Shown in pieces: positions 63,162-64,000 of a DNA stretch of 64,000 bases. This DNA is from Karalla daura (Eukaryota > Chordata > Actinopteri > Chaetodontiformes > Leiognathidae). The notes under the pieces are model-generated. The model was given only the letters and a program-made list of their open reading frames with translations. It did no database searches and was not told where the DNA came from. Location of the stretch: the NCBI GenBank assembly GCA_029224185.1, contig CM055192.1, positions 2,779,001 through 2,843,000 of the forward strand, given 5' to 3'. A program made the position numbers and the translations under genes. Every line of letters starts with the position of its first letter. Position 1 is the first letter of the stretch.

Positions 63162-63205
<44 letters not shown>

Positions 63206-64000
63206 GCGTGTGTGTGTGTGCGTGTGCGTGGTGCGTGTGTGTGTGTGCGGTGACTCAACATCCGACCTAATTGTGACTGGGCGGCAATGGGAGATTAGGG
63301 ATAACAAAATATGACTGAAATTGTTCGCAGCTGAGCTTTGTTACCCCCCCCCCCACCGGCCACCACCCCAGCGCCTGTGATTTTTACGGGGCTGACAGTG
63401 ATCTGGATTATTTCGCTGACACCGCCGGGCAGCTCTGCTGACTTTGGCACAGGGAGCGGTCTGGTGGGGGGGGGGGGGTGGCCGGCCGGGGGGGGGGGGT
63501 CGGGATTGACGGGAATGTCTCACCTGAACTGTTGATTTCTTTCGTTTTTTTTTTGGTTTTGTTTTCGGTTTCTTTCTCACGTCCGACACCGAGGGAAACG
63601 CAGCGGTCCAATCTGCAGCGCCACCCAAGGACTTGTGTTACCCCCCACCCCCACCCCCGAGCGTGAGAGCTCAGACAAAGTGTATTTATATTTGACAACC
63701 CCCCCCCCCCACCCACCCACCCCCCACCCACCCACCCAAGAGAGGCTGTGAAGTTGTGAAGTGTTCATACTTTCTAGAAGGTAATCAGCATGTACATCTT
63801 CAGTATTTGCTTTGGTCTGTGTTGTGTGCGTGTGCGTGCGTGCGTGCGTGCGTGCGTGCGTGTGTGTGTGCGCCGTTGGCCCTCCACATCACTCCCTCCG
63901 GGAGGCGTGGGAACGGCGTTTCGCGCCATGTCTTCTAGAGGAAGAGGAGAGGGGGGGGGGGGGGGGGGGAACAACCCATTCCAAAAAGAGATTGTAAACA
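62827..64000 (+). other. golga7 intron 4, running off the window
   Basis: No acceptor followed by the expected (I/V)EI.IYEDRG coding sequence was found, so the last exon should lie past 64,000. The stretch contains a (TG)n tract (63,161-63,250), a TGCG-rich alternating tract (63,826-63,873) and further G tracts (62,885-62,910, 62,999-63,016, 63,466-63,500, 63,950-63,970) and C tracts (63,344-63,353, 63,641-63,659, 63,699-63,740). Confidence 0.8.
63161..63250. repeat. (TG)n microsatellite with TGCG interruptions
   Basis: About 90 bp of TG repeats with several CG-containing interruptions in golga7 intron 4. Confidence 0.95.

Noticed and set aside
63928..63955. ATGTCTTCTAGAGGAAGAGG as the golga7 C-terminus (human ends MSSGR)
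   Set aside because: It reads MSSRGRGE, is not preceded by the required EITIYEDRG coding sequence or an acceptor, and continues into a G homopolymer. The resemblance is chance.

Overview
The window is vertebrate nuclear DNA, most likely from a spiny-rayed (acanthomorph/percomorph) teleost fish. The two genes in it are split by spliceosomal introns and encode animal-specific proteins. The intergenic DNA is rich in (CA)n and tetranucleotide microsatellites and carries several degraded interspersed repeats of types common in percomorph genomes. Nothing prokaryotic or viral was seen.

Layout. 1-23,700 is gene-free DNA with microsatellites, one degraded LINE fragment (4.2 kb), a few interspersed repeats and a large TATC/TGTC tract at 20 kb. 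24,458-35,331 (minus strand) is a complete three-exon sfrp1 gene (secreted frizzled-related protein 1, a Wnt antagonist), 309 codons plus stop, with a CpG-rich first exon and promoter near 35.3-35.7 kb. 35.8-56.9 kb is an intergenic spacer with a cluster of tRNA-related SINE-like fragments (37.9-48.3 kb), a 399-bp inverted-repeat DNA transposon remnant, a reverse-transcriptase fossil at 43 kb and an unusual foldback carrying telomere-type repeats at 50.4 kb. From about 57.0 kb to the window edge lies golga7 (Golgin A7/GCP16) on the plus strand. Four coding exons are visible, including a 9-nt first coding exon; the last coding exon lies beyond 64,000. The golga7 introns turn very GC/CpG-rich at about 59.2 kb and contain many long G or C homopolymer tracts.

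The two genes are head-to-head and about 21.7 kb apart. From memory, this matches the SFRP1-GOLGA7 order on human 8p11, which supports the orthology calls. They are not functionally coupled: sfrp1 acts outside the cell on Wnt ligands, and golga7 acts on Golgi membranes with a DHHC palmitoyltransferase.

I found no evidence for a novel gene system. The features most worth a second look are the telomere-repeat foldback (50.33-50.43 kb), the golga7 micro-exon start, the perfect 33-bp palindrome just inside sfrp1 intron 1, the intronic CpG-rich blocks of sfrp1, and the alternating G/C tracts in golga7.
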